A DNA stretch of 64,000 nt, taken from assembly GCA_015060065.1 (NCBI GenBank), contig SUZF01000006.1, forward strand, positions 7,532 to 71,531, written 5' to 3'. The notes under the pieces were generated by a model. It saw nothing but the letters and a program-made list of their open reading frames with translations. It did no database searches and was not told the DNA's origin. This DNA is from Rikenellaceae bacterium (GTDB lineage: Bacteria; Bacteroidota; Bacteroidia; Bacteroidales; Rikenellaceae). This document shows, piece by piece, positions 27,122-37,133 of the stretch; positions within the stretch are counted from its first letter, which is position 1; every line of letters starts with the position of its first letter. A program made the translations under genes and the position numbers.

Positions 27122-30100
27122 ATGAAAAAAATATTCAGTCTATTCGCAATCGCGATTCTCGGATTGGCAGCCACAGGCTGTACCGAGGATGCTGTCGAGG
27201 AGGTAAAGGAAGTTCCTACCGTCGATGGAGTGACGATGCTCGTGGCACAGCCGGAGGAGTTCGCCATTCGCAAGGGTAGTGACACCTTGACAGCGACAGA
27301 GTCGCGTACATGGAGTGCTGATGCGAAGGTCGGTGTCTATGGTACGACGATGGGTAGCAATGTCGAGTATAAACTGTTCAGCAGTTATGAGGGTGCCGTT
27401 GAAGGTGCTTTCTATGGCAAGGAGGTGCAGGGCGAACTCTACATCTACTATCCTTACTATGCGGGCAGTAGCCGTGACGGCTCGAAGGTAACGCTTCCGT
27501 TGCCCGAAACTCAAACCTACAATGCAGACTTCGGTCAGCAGATGGCAGATTACAATCCTACGCTTGTGGCAAAGGCTGCGACGAGCGAGGTTACATTCAA
27601 CTATCTGGCAGGTGCGCTTGGCGTACAGGTGCAGGGTGGTGCAATGGTCAAGAAGATTGTTGTCAGCAGCGAGAATAGCGCGCTGGCAGGTCTTGTGGCT
27701 GTTGATTTTGCCCGTGACTTTGAGGTTAGTGCAGTTGAAGGCTCGAAGAAGTCTATCACGCTCGATTGTGGCGAGGGTGTCTTGACTTCGCTCGATGCTC
27801 CGACTACGTTCTACGTGCTGGTACCCCCCGCAACCTACGATGACTTGACGGTTACGATTACTATCGACGGTGGCGAGTTCTCGAAGAGTGTCGAAGGGGC
27901 TTATACTATCACTCGTCTGAATGCGGTTGATACAACAACTCCTGCGGCCAATGCAACTATCGTGGCTACGTTTGATACACTGCAAATCGGTGATGAGAGT
28001 GATGATTCGCGCGTTTGGGCAGAGAATGCAGCATTCGGTGTATTTGCCGAGGGCGTGGAGAATACAAAGTATGTTATCGCTCCGAATGAGGCCGGTAAAG
28101 GCGAGGCAATCTTCGCCGGTGGCGATGTTACGGGCAACTTCTTGGCATACTATCCGTGGTCGAATGTGACGACCAAGTCGGAGGATGTGCTGAAAGTCTA
28201 TATGAATCCCGTTCAGACCTATAACGCTAACCGCCTGACTCAATTTGCGGAGAATGCTCCCTATATGATTGCAAATGGCGTAGTTGGCGAGCCTGTCAAA
28301 TTCCAATATGTGAATGGTGCGCTCGGTCTGCGTTGCAAGGTTGATGGAAATATCCAGAAAGTTGAGCTTCTTGGCGAAAATGGAGCAGCGTTCTCCGGCT
28401 CGGTTAATGTAAATCTGGCAGAGAACTACGCTGTTTCGGCAACAGCCGACTCCAAGAACTTCCTGACTCTCGATTGTGGCGAGGAGGGTGTTGCTTCGAC
28501 GTATGACAATCCTACTACGCTCTTCGTTTGTCTGCCTGCGGCAACCTACAATAACTTTGAGGTTACGCTTACGATGGCCGATGGCTCTTTCGTGAAGAGT
28601 TTTATCAAGACTCCTGTCGAGGTTAAACCTTTGGAAATCAATGTTTCGGAGAAGGAGGTGACCTACTCGATTCTCGATATCGAGTTGGAGCAGTCAGATG
28701 TTAATTGCAAGAAAGTTTGGGATGCAGATGACCTCGTGTCGATTTTCGATATCGATAATAATCGCCTTTCGACCGGTGCGATATTCCGTGGTACAGGTGT
28801 AGGTACTGCAAAGGCAACCTTTACCGTGCCGAGCGAGAATCTCGCAGTAATCTACCCGGCACAGGATATGGCAAATCTGGGTCTTGAAGGCACCGTTGCA
28901 TCGTTCCTCCTTCCGGAGGTTCAGAAATTTGACGCTTCGGGCGTTATTCCTGACGACACAATGCCGTTTGCCGGTCTGGTAAATCCCACTACGGGCAAGT
29001 TGTTCAACTTGCTGTCGGTACTCGAAGTGAAACTTACTGGTGACTTGACGGTTAATAAGATTGTGGTTAAGAGTGCATCGAGAAAGTTGTCGGGTAAGGC
29101 AACCATTGATGCAAACTATACAGATGCCCCTGTTGTTCGTATGACCGCAGAGTCGTCGAATAGTGTGACAATCGACTGTGGTGAGGGTATCAAGTTGAGC
29201 TCGACTGCAACGATTGTCAATGTGGTAATCCCCGCTGCTGCTTATCCCGAAGGCGACATCTCGATTGATGTACATACCGACCTCGGTGTTTATGGCAATA
29301 TGCCGACTGCATGTACGCTTACCCGTGCCGCAGTTACGCAGAAGAGCGTGGAAGTACCCATGCCGACAAGCCTTACTCCGACCGATGCAGATTTTGCAAA
29401 CTGCTTTGTTCTGAATAAGGCCGGTTGGTATTGCTTCACTCCCAAGACTCGCGGAGGATATGACCGCGTGGCAAACGAGGATATCGTGAAGGAGAATACC
29501 GCAGCGTATGTTCTCTACGAGAGTTCGGAGTCGATGCTGACCAATGCAACTTATGTGGCTGCGAAGAATATGATTACCTTCATGTATGACGGTACGGCAG
29601 GTAATGGCGGTATCTGCGTAGCAGATGCTCCCGATAATATCTGCTGGACTTGGCATATCTGGTGTCCAGGCGAGACCATGAAGGATATTACTCTTGGAAC
29701 CATTACTGTTATGGACCGCAATATCGGTGCTCGTAAGATTCCGGGAATGCTTTCGGCTGCGAAGAGATTGACGTTGGAGGAGAAGTTGCAGTCGGCTGGT
29801 TTGTTCTATCAGATGGGTCGTCCTACTCCATTCCCTGGTGCAAAAGCTTGGGCAAATGAGGAATGGGCAACTCGTCTGGGCTTGGATAATAATACTATTT
29901 CAGAGGTATTCTACTATCCGAGTGCTTCTCTTCTTGAAAATGGACAGATGTTTAAGTGTGGTGTGGGTGTAACAACCGAGACTGCACCTATGGGAGTTAA
30001 GAATCCGATGCACTACTTTATCCTCGAAAACAAGGGTGATAATAAGTATTGGAGCGAAGACTTTAAGTTGGATACCAATAGTGAGAGTTATCCTTGGAAC

Positions 30101-30475
30101 TATTCGGTAGCCGCAAACATTCAGTTTGATCCGTGTCCGGCAGGTTATCAGTTGCCTACTTATGCCGAGTTGTCGGCTGCTTTGAAGGCGGTGACTTGGA
30201 CTAGTATCGGAAAGACGGATATGTCGGTACCTGATGGTCTGTTTACAACAACAAAACGCGCCTATATTGCCAACGGCGGATACCGCTCGTCTTATGGTTT
30301 GTTCAATGCAACAGGTTCGGAATCTGCACACTTCCTTATTGCTACGGGTGCTGCGGATGCCGAGGATAATGCGACAACGTATAACCGAGTTTATCTTGGA
30401 ATTGAGAACAAGAATATTGGCGGTTCGAAGTGGGTTCCCGGTAATGGCGCACCTGTTCGTTGTATCAAGAAATAA
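27122..30475 (+). CDS. giant fimbrillin-like / FISUMP surface lipoprotein 2
   Basis: 1117 residues, paralogue of the preceding gene. Lipobox ATGC (Cys20) then TEDAVEE, fitting surface export. Three beta modules: first with TWSADAKVGVYG and YYPYYAG, second with VWAENAAFGVFAEG and AYYPWSN, third with VWDADDLVSIFD; each has a DCGEG..PTTFYVLVPPATYD-like end. The C-terminus has TVMDRNIGARKIPG, LFYQMGRPTPFPG, DPCPAGYQLPT and PVRCIKK of the FISUMP domain. Tandem divergent copies beside one another suggest duplication and divergence for two ligands or a heteromeric complex. Spacing to neighbours is 25-30 bp, consistent with one transcript. Confidence 0.75.
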   Translation: MKKIFSLFAIAILGLAATGCTEDAVEEVKEVPTVDGVTMLVAQPEEFAIRKGSDTLTATESRTWSADAKVGVYGTTMGSNVEYKLFSSYEGAVEGAFYGKEVQGELYIYYPYYAGSSRDGSKVTLPLPETQTYNADFGQQMADYNPTLVAKAATSEVTFNYLAGALGVQVQGGAMVKKIVVSSENSALAGLVAVDFARDFEVSAVEGSKKSITLDCGEGVLTSLDAPTTFYVLVPPATYDDLTVTITIDGGEFSKSVEGAYTITRLNAVDTTTPAANATIVATFDTLQIGDESDDSRVWAENAAFGVFAEGVENTKYVIAPNEAGKGEAIFAGGDVTGNFLAYYPWSNVTTKSEDVLKVYMNPVQTYNANRLTQFAENAPYMIANGVVGEPVKFQYVNGALGLRCKVDGNIQKVELLGENGAAFSGSVNVNLAENYAVSATADSKNFLTLDCGEEGVASTYDNPTTLFVCLPAATYNNFEVTLTMADGSFVKSFIKTPVEVKPLEINVSEKEVTYSILDIELEQSDVNCKKVWDADDLVSIFDIDNNRLSTGAIFRGTGVGTAKATFTVPSENLAVIYPAQDMANLGLEGTVASFLLPEVQKFDASGVIPDDTMPFAGLVNPTTGKLFNLLSVLEVKLTGDLTVNKIVVKSASRKLSGKATIDANYTDAPVVRMTAESSNSVTIDCGEGIKLSSTATIVNVVIPAAAYPEGDISIDVHTDLGVYGNMPTACTLTRAAVTQKSVEVPMPTSLTPTDADFANCFVLNKAGWYCFTPKTRGGYDRVANEDIVKENTAAYVLYESSESMLTNATYVAAKNMITFMYDGTAGNGGICVADAPDNICWTWHIWCPGETMKDITLGTITVMDRNIGARKIPGMLSAAKRLTLEEKLQSAGLFYQMGRPTPFPGAKAWANEEWATRLGLDNNTISEVFYYPSASLLENGQMFKCGVGVTTETAPMGVKNPMHYFILENKGDNKYWSEDFKLDTNSESYPWNYSVAANIQFDPCPAGYQLPTYAELSAALKAVTWTSIGKTDMSVPDGLFTTTKRAYIANGGYRSSYGLFNATGSESAHFLIATGAADAEDNATTYNRVYLGIENKNIGGSKWVPGNGAPVRCIKK

Positions 30476-30504
30476 TTTGTAATGAAGAAAAACACAATAA
30501 AACT

Positions 30505-31227
30505 ATGAAAAAGATTATCAATTTTATTCTCGTGGCTGTGGCTGCGGTAGGTTTCTCTTCTTGCAAAGATGAGGTGACTATCGTAGATACCCAAAACAGC
30601 TTTACCGAGATTATCGTAACGCCCGATGCCGGTCAGAAGTCGGTGTTGGTGCGTACCGAGGGCAAATGGAGCGTCTCGGTCGATGAGGCAGGTGCAGAGT
30701 GGGTCGAGTTCGTAGGCGCAACTTCGGGTAAGGGCGAGGGAGCCTTTACGTTCAAGTATGCCGAGAACCGTCCGACCGAAATCTCGCGTGGTCTGCGTCG
30801 TAAGGCTTCGATTGTAGTCTTGACGGGCGACCAATTTACCTCTAAAACTATTGAACTTAAACAGTGCGGTGTGGCACCGACCCTGATGTTCCGCTCGGAG
30901 GCTATCGAGATTTCGAGCGAGGCGCAGGAGGTATGCCGTGTGAGCCTTGATTCTAACTTGTCGGTTGCCGATACCGAGTCGTTCCGCTTCGGAGTCGTGT
31001 CACCGCAGGGTACGGATTGGCTCTCGAACTTCGGTGTAAGCCAAGACTGCTCGTCAATCACATTCTCTTGCACCGAGAATACTTCGGGCGCACCTCGCGT
31101 TGCCGTTGTGTCGGTAAATTATGTGGATCCGTGGGGTGAGACCTTCGTTTCGACCTGCGGTGTTCAGCAGAATGTTCCGGTTGTCGAGGAACCCGAAGAT
31201 CCGGAGAATGCCGGCAGTGAAGAATAA
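30505..31227 (+). CDS. BACON-domain surface lipoprotein
   Basis: 240 residues from ATG 30505 (a longer frame begins at 30460 but lacks the signal). Lipobox VGFSSC then KDEV. Two BACON-like Ig-fold modules follow: first GKWSVSVDEAGAEWVEFVG with a strand reading KTIELKQCG, second EAQEVCRVSLDSNL to VSTCGVQQN. BACON domains occur in Bacteroidetes surface proteins and may hold binding or catalytic modules away from the cell. No enzyme motif. C-terminal tail is acidic and Pro-rich (EEPEDPENAGSEE). Third gene of the operon; probably a small surface binding subunit. Confidence 0.75.
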   Translation: MKKIINFILVAVAAVGFSSCKDEVTIVDTQNSFTEIIVTPDAGQKSVLVRTEGKWSVSVDEAGAEWVEFVGATSGKGEGAFTFKYAENRPTEISRGLRRKASIVVLTGDQFTSKTIELKQCGVAPTLMFRSEAIEISSEAQEVCRVSLDSNLSVADTESFRFGVVSPQGTDWLSNFGVSQDCSSITFSCTENTSGAPRVAVVSVNYVDPWGETFVSTCGVQQNVPVVEEPEDPENAGSEE

Positions 31228-31254
31228 CCCGAATAACCGAAAAACGAATTAGTT

Positions 31255-32244
31255 ATGAAAAAATATTCATTTATAAAGGCTCTTCTTCTGCCGGTTGTAG
31301 TGTTGCTGTGTGCTACGGGTTGCGAAACCGAGTACAAGCACGTTTCCGGCGATACGGAGCTCGATGTAGAGTTTGATAACAACATTACATCGGATGAGTT
31401 CCGCCTTATCTGCTTCAATATCCAGAATGGTATGTGGTGGGATCAGGCAAATAATTATGATAACTTTGTAGCGTGGGTTCAGAAGTACAATCCCGATATT
31501 ATGTGTATTCAGGAGGCTTCGACCATCTATAAGAATGGAACAAACTCTTCGCAATCTTACGCTAAACGATATCTGCCCTACGGATATCAAAATTATACCC
31601 CGTCATCGACGCTCGATATGGAGCCGAAGGGATGGAAAGAGTTGGCAAAGCGTTGGGGTCACGACTACGTGGTTATCGGTGCGCATCAGGACAACTTCCC
31701 CGTTGTCTTTACCTCGCGCTTCCCGATTCAGCGCATAGCGCAACTTGGCGGACCGCTGCTTTCTCATGGCGGTTGTCACGTTATCATCAACGGAATCCAC
31801 ATGGTAGGCCTTCACACTTGGCCCCAAGCGTATGCCAAGGGTGATTCGGACACCAATCCTTCGAATCGTACTCGCGGAAATCAGTATCGTCTGCAAGAGG
31901 TGCAGGACATTCTCTCGCGCACGATTAACAGCGACGAATACTATGACGAGAAGAATTGGATCATCATGGGCGACTTCAACTCGAAGTTCAATGAGCCTGC
32001 AATCTTGGAGATGCAGAATAACTCGCTCACCGATATCTTGACTTATAACCACAACTACGTATCGCGTACCGGTCGCGTGGATTATATCTTCGCAACGGAT
32101 AATATGCTTCGCAGTGTGGTTCAGTCGGTGGATATTCAGGACGGCTTTGCTCGTTCCGAGAAGCATGAAGCAACCGGCTTCTGGAAGTATTCGGACCATT
32201 ATCCTCTGATGGTCGATTTCAAAATTTATGATGAGGAGGAGTAG
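31255..32244 (+). CDS. endonuclease/exonuclease/phosphatase-family lipoprotein
   Basis: 329 residues. Lipobox CATGC (Cys23) then ETEY. The EEP (DNase I/sphingomyelinase-like) fold is indicated by LICFNIQNG, CIQEAS (metal-binding Glu, ~85), MVGLHTWP, IIMGDFNSK (~236-242), RVDYIF and SDHYPLM (His general base, ~313). EEP enzymes cleave phosphodiester or phosphomonoester bonds in DNA, RNA, phospholipids or inositol phosphates. Predicted to be on the cell surface or outer periplasm next to SusCD, so it would release phosphate or break a phosphodiester polymer during uptake. All key residues appear present. Confidence 0.85.
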   Translation: MKKYSFIKALLLPVVVLLCATGCETEYKHVSGDTELDVEFDNNITSDEFRLICFNIQNGMWWDQANNYDNFVAWVQKYNPDIMCIQEASTIYKNGTNSSQSYAKRYLPYGYQNYTPSSTLDMEPKGWKELAKRWGHDYVVIGAHQDNFPVVFTSRFPIQRIAQLGGPLLSHGGCHVIINGIHMVGLHTWPQAYAKGDSDTNPSNRTRGNQYRLQEVQDILSRTINSDEYYDEKNWIIMGDFNSKFNEPAILEMQNNSLTDILTYNHNYVSRTGRVDYIFATDNMLRSVVQSVDIQDGFARSEKHEATGFWKYSDHYPLMVDFKIYDEEE

Positions 32245-32266
32245 GTAACGCTAAAATCTTACGTAA

Positions 32267-35200
32267 ATGAAAGAGAATATAAAATATGGTTTGGCTTCGT
32301 TGAAGGCGCTCTTCTCGGTTAAGACGCTTTTAGCGACGGTGATGGCGATAGTGCTGTCATCGGCAGCCTATGCGCAAGGCACCATTACCGTCACAGGTAC
32401 GGTAAAGGATGCAGCAGGTCAGCCAATGATTGGTGCTACGGTATTCGTAGTAAACGGTCAGGCGGGTACCACAACCGACGCAAAGGGTCACTATTCTATC
32501 AAGGCTCCCGCAAACGGAACTTTGGAGTATCAGTTCCTTGGTTACACGTCGCAACAATTGAAAGTTAATAATCGCACGACCATCAACGTAACCCTTAAAG
32601 AGGATACCGTTGCAATTGAGGAGGTCGTAGCCGTTGGTTATTCGACAATGGCAAAGACCGACCTTACGGGTTCGATTACCAACGTGCGTATGTCGGATGT
32701 CGAGGATGCTCCGGTAACCTCTATCGACCAAGCATTGCAGGGTCGTGTTGCAGGTGCGGATATTATGTCCACCACCGGTGAGCCGGGAGCAACGACTTCG
32801 ATTCGTATTCGTGGTACTCGTTCAATTACGGCATCAAATGAGCCGTTGATTGTGGTCGATGATGTGATTGACGCAGTGAGCGACCTCGGTGATATCAACC
32901 CCGCCGACGTTAAGTCGATTTCGGTGTTGAAGGATGCCTCTTCGACGGCAATCTACGGTGCGCGAGGTTCGAATGGTGTTATCATCGTGACTACGAACAA
33001 GGGACAGCAGGGTAAGCCTTCGATTAAGTTCAAGGCTGACGTCGGCTTCTCGCAGTTGCCTCGTGCGCTGGATATCATGGATGCTTCGGAGTTCGCGCGT
33101 TATCGTAACGATGTCTATTACTTCCAGCGTGGTAGCAGTAAATACAACCAGTCGGAGGAAAACTATCGCTATCCCAACCCCGAAGCTTTGGGTAAGGGTA
33201 CCGATTGGGTGAAGGCTATTACCCGTACAGGTCTTTATCAGAACTACAACCTTTCGATTTCGGGTGGTGATAAGAAGAGCAAGTATTTTGCATCATTCGG
33301 TTACCACAACAATCAGGGTATTGTGATTTGTTCGGGTGTTCAGCGTTTTACGGGTCGTTTGAATATTGATCGTCAATTCTTCAAGTGGTTGAAGATTGGT
33401 GCCAATTTGAGTTACGACTATCGTGATAACGATAACAACAAGACATATATCGGTGGTACTCGTTACTACGATGCAGCAATCTACCTGAACCCGTTGCTCG
33501 AACCGACAGATACGGTCAATGACTTGTACGGTACCGGTTTCGATGGTGGTCAGCCGTTTAACTCGCCTTATCTGCGAGCACACCTCGTGTCTAATAACAC
33601 CATCCGTAAATCGACTAACATTACTCCGTTTGTTGAGATTAAGTTCAAACCGTACTTGACCTTCAAGTCGCGTTTCAGCTACTTTGCATTCCACCGTCAC
33701 ATGTATCAGTACACCCCCGGAACAATTCCTACTTATGCAGCAATTGCACAGGGAGGTGTGGCTTATCGTGCAGAGAACAGCCAAATTAAACTTACCAACG
33801 AGAACACCCTCTCGTTGCGTAAGATGTTCCGTAAGGTACACTGGGTAGAGGCTATGCTCGGTTTCACGATGGAGAAATATACCGAGAACAACCTGACTAT
33901 GCAGGGTACGGGTTATCTCGATGACAATGTGAGATGGGATAATATGGGTGCAATTCCCGACAAGAAGAACTTGTCTGTTTCGACAACGCTGAACGAGCGT
34001 ACTCGTATGTCGGGTCTTATGCGTCTGTATTATAACTACAAGCGTCGTCTCTACTTCACATTCACGGCACGTGCCGATGGTTCTTCGACCTTTGCGAAGA
34101 ATAATAAGTGGGGTTTCTTCCCCTCTGGTGCGTTCAAGTGGATGATTAACAAGGAGCGTTTCATGGTTAATACCTCTAACTGGCTCGATGAGTTCGCATT
34201 GCGTTTGAGTGCCGGTCTTTCGGGTAACGATGCAATCTCGTACTACCGTTCGCTTGCAGCGTTGAGTAACACAACCGGAGGATGGCTCTTTGGCGAAAAT
34301 CAGCCCGTAGCGTTCTATCCCTCGCGTCTGGCGTCGGAGGACCTTACTTGGGAGAAGACCGCGATGTACAATGCCGCTATCGACTTTGCGGTATTTAACC
34401 GTCGCTTGGAGTTCACTCTCGAAGGCTACTATGCTCGCACAACAGACCTTCTCTTGTCGGTACAGTTGGCATCGCAGACCGGTTTTACGTCGCGTTACGC
34501 TAACCTCGGTACTACGCAAAATGCCGGTGTCGAGTTGAGCATTACCAGCCGTAATATCATGAAGCCGAAGTTCACTTGGACTACTACCTTCACGATTTCG
34601 CATAATAAGCAGAAGGTGCTTGATATCGGTACCGATGAGTATGTATCGGCATACAACTCGCCCGGTAACAACTCCTATATGATGTATGGTTACGTTAAGG
34701 GTTATCCTCTTGCAGCACTCTGGGGCTTCAAGTATCAGGGTGTATGGCACAATCAGGACGAGATTGATCGTAACAAGCATACAAAAGCGTACTGCTCGCC
34801 TGCTATCAATCCGAACCTCGGTGCCCCGAAATATACCGATGTTAATCACGATGGTTTGCTCAATGTCGATGACCTCGTGTTCCTCGGTTCGGCTGACCCG
34901 ATTGTACAGGGAGGTTTGCAGAATACGTTCAATATCGGCAAGTTGAAGATTGGTGTTTACTTCACTTATTCGGTAGGTGGTAAGATTTACAACCTTACGG
35001 AGTTCTATATGGCAGGTTCGTCATATACCAACCAGTATCGCTATATGCTTAATGCATGGCATCCGGAGCGTAATCCTCAATCGAATATCCCTGCTGCATA
35101 CCGTGGTCAGGACGATATCGCCAGCTCGCGAATGTTGCACGATGCTTCGTTCATCCGTTTGAAGAACGTATCGATTGGTTACACCTTCGACCTGCGTAAA

Positions 35201-35386
35201 TACACGAAGGTTCTTCGCGATATTACGATTAGCGCAAGTGGCGAAAACCTCTATTTGTGGAAGAACTACAATGGTTTCGACCCGGACGTTTCGACGGAGA
35301 GCAGTGGCTCGACAATTCGTCGTATGGACAATGGTGCATACCCGAAACCTCGTACCATTATATTCAGTGTTCAACTCCGCTACTAA
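32267..35386 (+). CDS. SusC/RagA-family TonB-dependent outer-membrane transporter
   Basis: 1039 residues. Signal peptide ends SSAAYA; then a CarboxypepD_reg-like domain (VTGTVKDAAGQPMIGATVFV, about 30-115), TonB-box region (IEEVVAVGYSTM), plug (DQALQGRVAGADIMS, SIRIRGTRS, LKDASSTAIYGARGSNGV), and a barrel ending in FSVQLRY. SusC proteins import oligosaccharides or other large nutrients with a SusD lid, driven by TonB-ExbBD. No STN domain, so no direct anti-sigma signalling is expected. The susD gene follows at once. Substrate unknown; neighbours hint at a phosphodiester-containing polymer. Confidence 0.95.
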   Translation: MKENIKYGLASLKALFSVKTLLATVMAIVLSSAAYAQGTITVTGTVKDAAGQPMIGATVFVVNGQAGTTTDAKGHYSIKAPANGTLEYQFLGYTSQQLKVNNRTTINVTLKEDTVAIEEVVAVGYSTMAKTDLTGSITNVRMSDVEDAPVTSIDQALQGRVAGADIMSTTGEPGATTSIRIRGTRSITASNEPLIVVDDVIDAVSDLGDINPADVKSISVLKDASSTAIYGARGSNGVIIVTTNKGQQGKPSIKFKADVGFSQLPRALDIMDASEFARYRNDVYYFQRGSSKYNQSEENYRYPNPEALGKGTDWVKAITRTGLYQNYNLSISGGDKKSKYFASFGYHNNQGIVICSGVQRFTGRLNIDRQFFKWLKIGANLSYDYRDNDNNKTYIGGTRYYDAAIYLNPLLEPTDTVNDLYGTGFDGGQPFNSPYLRAHLVSNNTIRKSTNITPFVEIKFKPYLTFKSRFSYFAFHRHMYQYTPGTIPTYAAIAQGGVAYRAENSQIKLTNENTLSLRKMFRKVHWVEAMLGFTMEKYTENNLTMQGTGYLDDNVRWDNMGAIPDKKNLSVSTTLNERTRMSGLMRLYYNYKRRLYFTFTARADGSSTFAKNNKWGFFPSGAFKWMINKERFMVNTSNWLDEFALRLSAGLSGNDAISYYRSLAALSNTTGGWLFGENQPVAFYPSRLASEDLTWEKTAMYNAAIDFAVFNRRLEFTLEGYYARTTDLLLSVQLASQTGFTSRYANLGTTQNAGVELSITSRNIMKPKFTWTTTFTISHNKQKVLDIGTDEYVSAYNSPGNNSYMMYGYVKGYPLAALWGFKYQGVWHNQDEIDRNKHTKAYCSPAINPNLGAPKYTDVNHDGLLNVDDLVFLGSADPIVQGGLQNTFNIGKLKIGVYFTYSVGGKIYNLTEFYMAGSSYTNQYRYMLNAWHPERNPQSNIPAAYRGQDDIASSRMLHDASFIRLKNVSIGYTFDLRKYTKVLRDITISASGENLYLWKNYNGFDPDVSTESSGSTIRRMDNGAYPKPRTIIFSVQLRY

Positions 35387-35401
35387 AATATGATGACAAC
35401 T

Positions 35402-37120
35402 ATGAAAACAACAATATTCAATATCAAACGTCTCTTCACTGCGGTAGTAGCCGTAGCAGCTGTAACGATGAGTTCGTGCAGCCTCGAAGAGAATATGAAA
35501 TCGAATTATTCGCCGGCTAATTTCTATCGCACGGCGGCGGAGTGTGAGGCTGGTCTTAACGGCTGCTATATTCCGGCTCGTTCGATTTTCAACGGAACTT
35601 ATATGCTTGCTACCGAGTCAGTATCGGATATTATGTACTGTAACTCCGGTACCAAGGACGCATTGCTTGATATCTCACCCGCTAACCCGCGTTTTGGTAA
35701 CAATATGTGGAACAACGGCTATTCGGGTGTTATGCGTGCTAACAATGTCTTGGCTGCGATTGATCGTTGTGAGGCTCTCACCGAGGAGGAGCGCGCAAGA
35801 CTGCATGCCGAGGGAGTTGTCCTTCGTGCATTCTACTATTGGATTCTGACCAATAACTTCAATGATGTTCCCTTCTATACCGACGAGATTCGTGTTACGG
35901 AGGACCAGTTGCGTATTGCGAAGTATCCGCGTATGTCTGCTGTCGATACCCGTCGCTTCCTCATCGACGAAATCGAGGAGGTGCTGTCGAGTCCTTATGT
36001 TAAGCAGGAGCGCACCTTCGAAAATGGCGGAAAGAAAGCCCGTATGGGTGCAGCTGTGGGTTGGATGCTTGCTGCGAAGATGGCTATGTGGAACGCATGT
36101 GCCGAGGATAAGAATCCCGACTTGCAGGTCTTCAAGATGGAGCATCCTTACCACAAACCTTACGAGGGCGCTGCCTATTGGTGGAGGCGAGCTCTTACAA
36201 TGCTCGACCATTTGGAGGAGATTTATGGTGACTTGTCGCAGTATCCTATCGAGGATAATGTATTCAGCAAGAAATTTACGCTCGAATCTATCTGGGAGAA
36301 CTCGAACACCTACGATGAGCAGGGTTTGAAGGTTACTATCAATGTTGCAGGTTTCTTTATGCCCAACCGATCAAGCGCGGATGGTGGAGATGCCGGTTAT
36401 GGTACCGATGCTATCTATGGTGGTATCAGTATTCCCGAATTGGGTGGTTATGCACGTACTTACACTGCATTCCGTCCTAATGCATATTTCTACCAGCAGT
36501 TGCAGAATTTCGAGAACTTCAACCGCATGGAGCGTGGCGAGAACTACGACAAGCGTATTCTTATCAACTTGGCTTGGGGATGGAACGTGGATGAGTCGAA
36601 CTCAAATCCGAAATCGGATGGCTTCAAGTGGTTTAAGAACTTTACACAAGCAAGCCGTCCTTGGATGGGTTACAAATTCTGGTGTCCCGGTATGCGCAAT
36701 ACTGCCGATAGCAATAACCACCGCATTCTTCGCTATGCAGGTGCGCTGCTTATGCAGGCCGAGTGTCACTTAATGTTGGGCGACAGAGCTCGTTCTGCGG
36801 AGTACTTGAATAAGGTACGCTCGCGCGCAGGCTTGGGTCCTGTTGTTCCGGAGAACTATCGTAACACGGCAGCATTCCTTGTCGAGATTCAGAAGGAGCA
36901 TGCTCGTGAGTTGATTGGCGAGTTCCAGCGCAAGCACGAGTTGGTACGATGGGGTATCTGGTACACCAGCGTATTGGACTACAACCAGAATACCGCTAAT
37001 GGAAAGGTTCTTTTCGAAAATATTGCTCCTTGCCACGAGTATTATCCTATTCCCGATAAGCAGTGTTCGTATTCGGGTGGTGCGCTTGATAATAAGGAGT
37101 ATAACAAGTACGGTTTGTAA
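35402..37120 (+). CDS. SusD/RagB-family nutrient-binding outer-membrane lipoprotein
   Basis: 572 residues from ATG 35402 (in-frame ATGs at 35390 and 35393 are alternatives). Lipobox TMSSC then SLEEN. SusD_RagB features: NYSPANFYRTAAECEAGLNGCY near the N-terminus in two parts, NYSGVMRANNVLAAIDR-like segment, and C-terminal TPR-like LLMQAECHLMLGDRARSAEY with VRSRAGLG. SusD proteins form the lid on SusC and bind the substrate at the surface. Partner of the adjacent susC-like gene. Confidence 0.93.
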   Translation: MKTTIFNIKRLFTAVVAVAAVTMSSCSLEENMKSNYSPANFYRTAAECEAGLNGCYIPARSIFNGTYMLATESVSDIMYCNSGTKDALLDISPANPRFGNNMWNNGYSGVMRANNVLAAIDRCEALTEEERARLHAEGVVLRAFYYWILTNNFNDVPFYTDEIRVTEDQLRIAKYPRMSAVDTRRFLIDEIEEVLSSPYVKQERTFENGGKKARMGAAVGWMLAAKMAMWNACAEDKNPDLQVFKMEHPYHKPYEGAAYWWRRALTMLDHLEEIYGDLSQYPIEDNVFSKKFTLESIWENSNTYDEQGLKVTINVAGFFMPNRSSADGGDAGYGTDAIYGGISIPELGGYARTYTAFRPNAYFYQQLQNFENFNRMERGENYDKRILINLAWGWNVDESNSNPKSDGFKWFKNFTQASRPWMGYKFWCPGMRNTADSNNHRILRYAGALLMQAECHLMLGDRARSAEYLNKVRSRAGLGPVVPENYRNTAAFLVEIQKEHARELIGEFQRKHELVRWGIWYTSVLDYNQNTANGKVLFENIAPCHEYYPIPDKQCSYSGGALDNKEYNKYGL

Positions 37121-37133
37121 AATGTGAATGGTT

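Noticed and set aside
23509..30475. Pilus (major fimbrillin) genes
   Set aside because: Size, three modules, FISUMP end and SusCD operon context do not fit pilus subunits; no Mfa/Fim assembly genes nearby.
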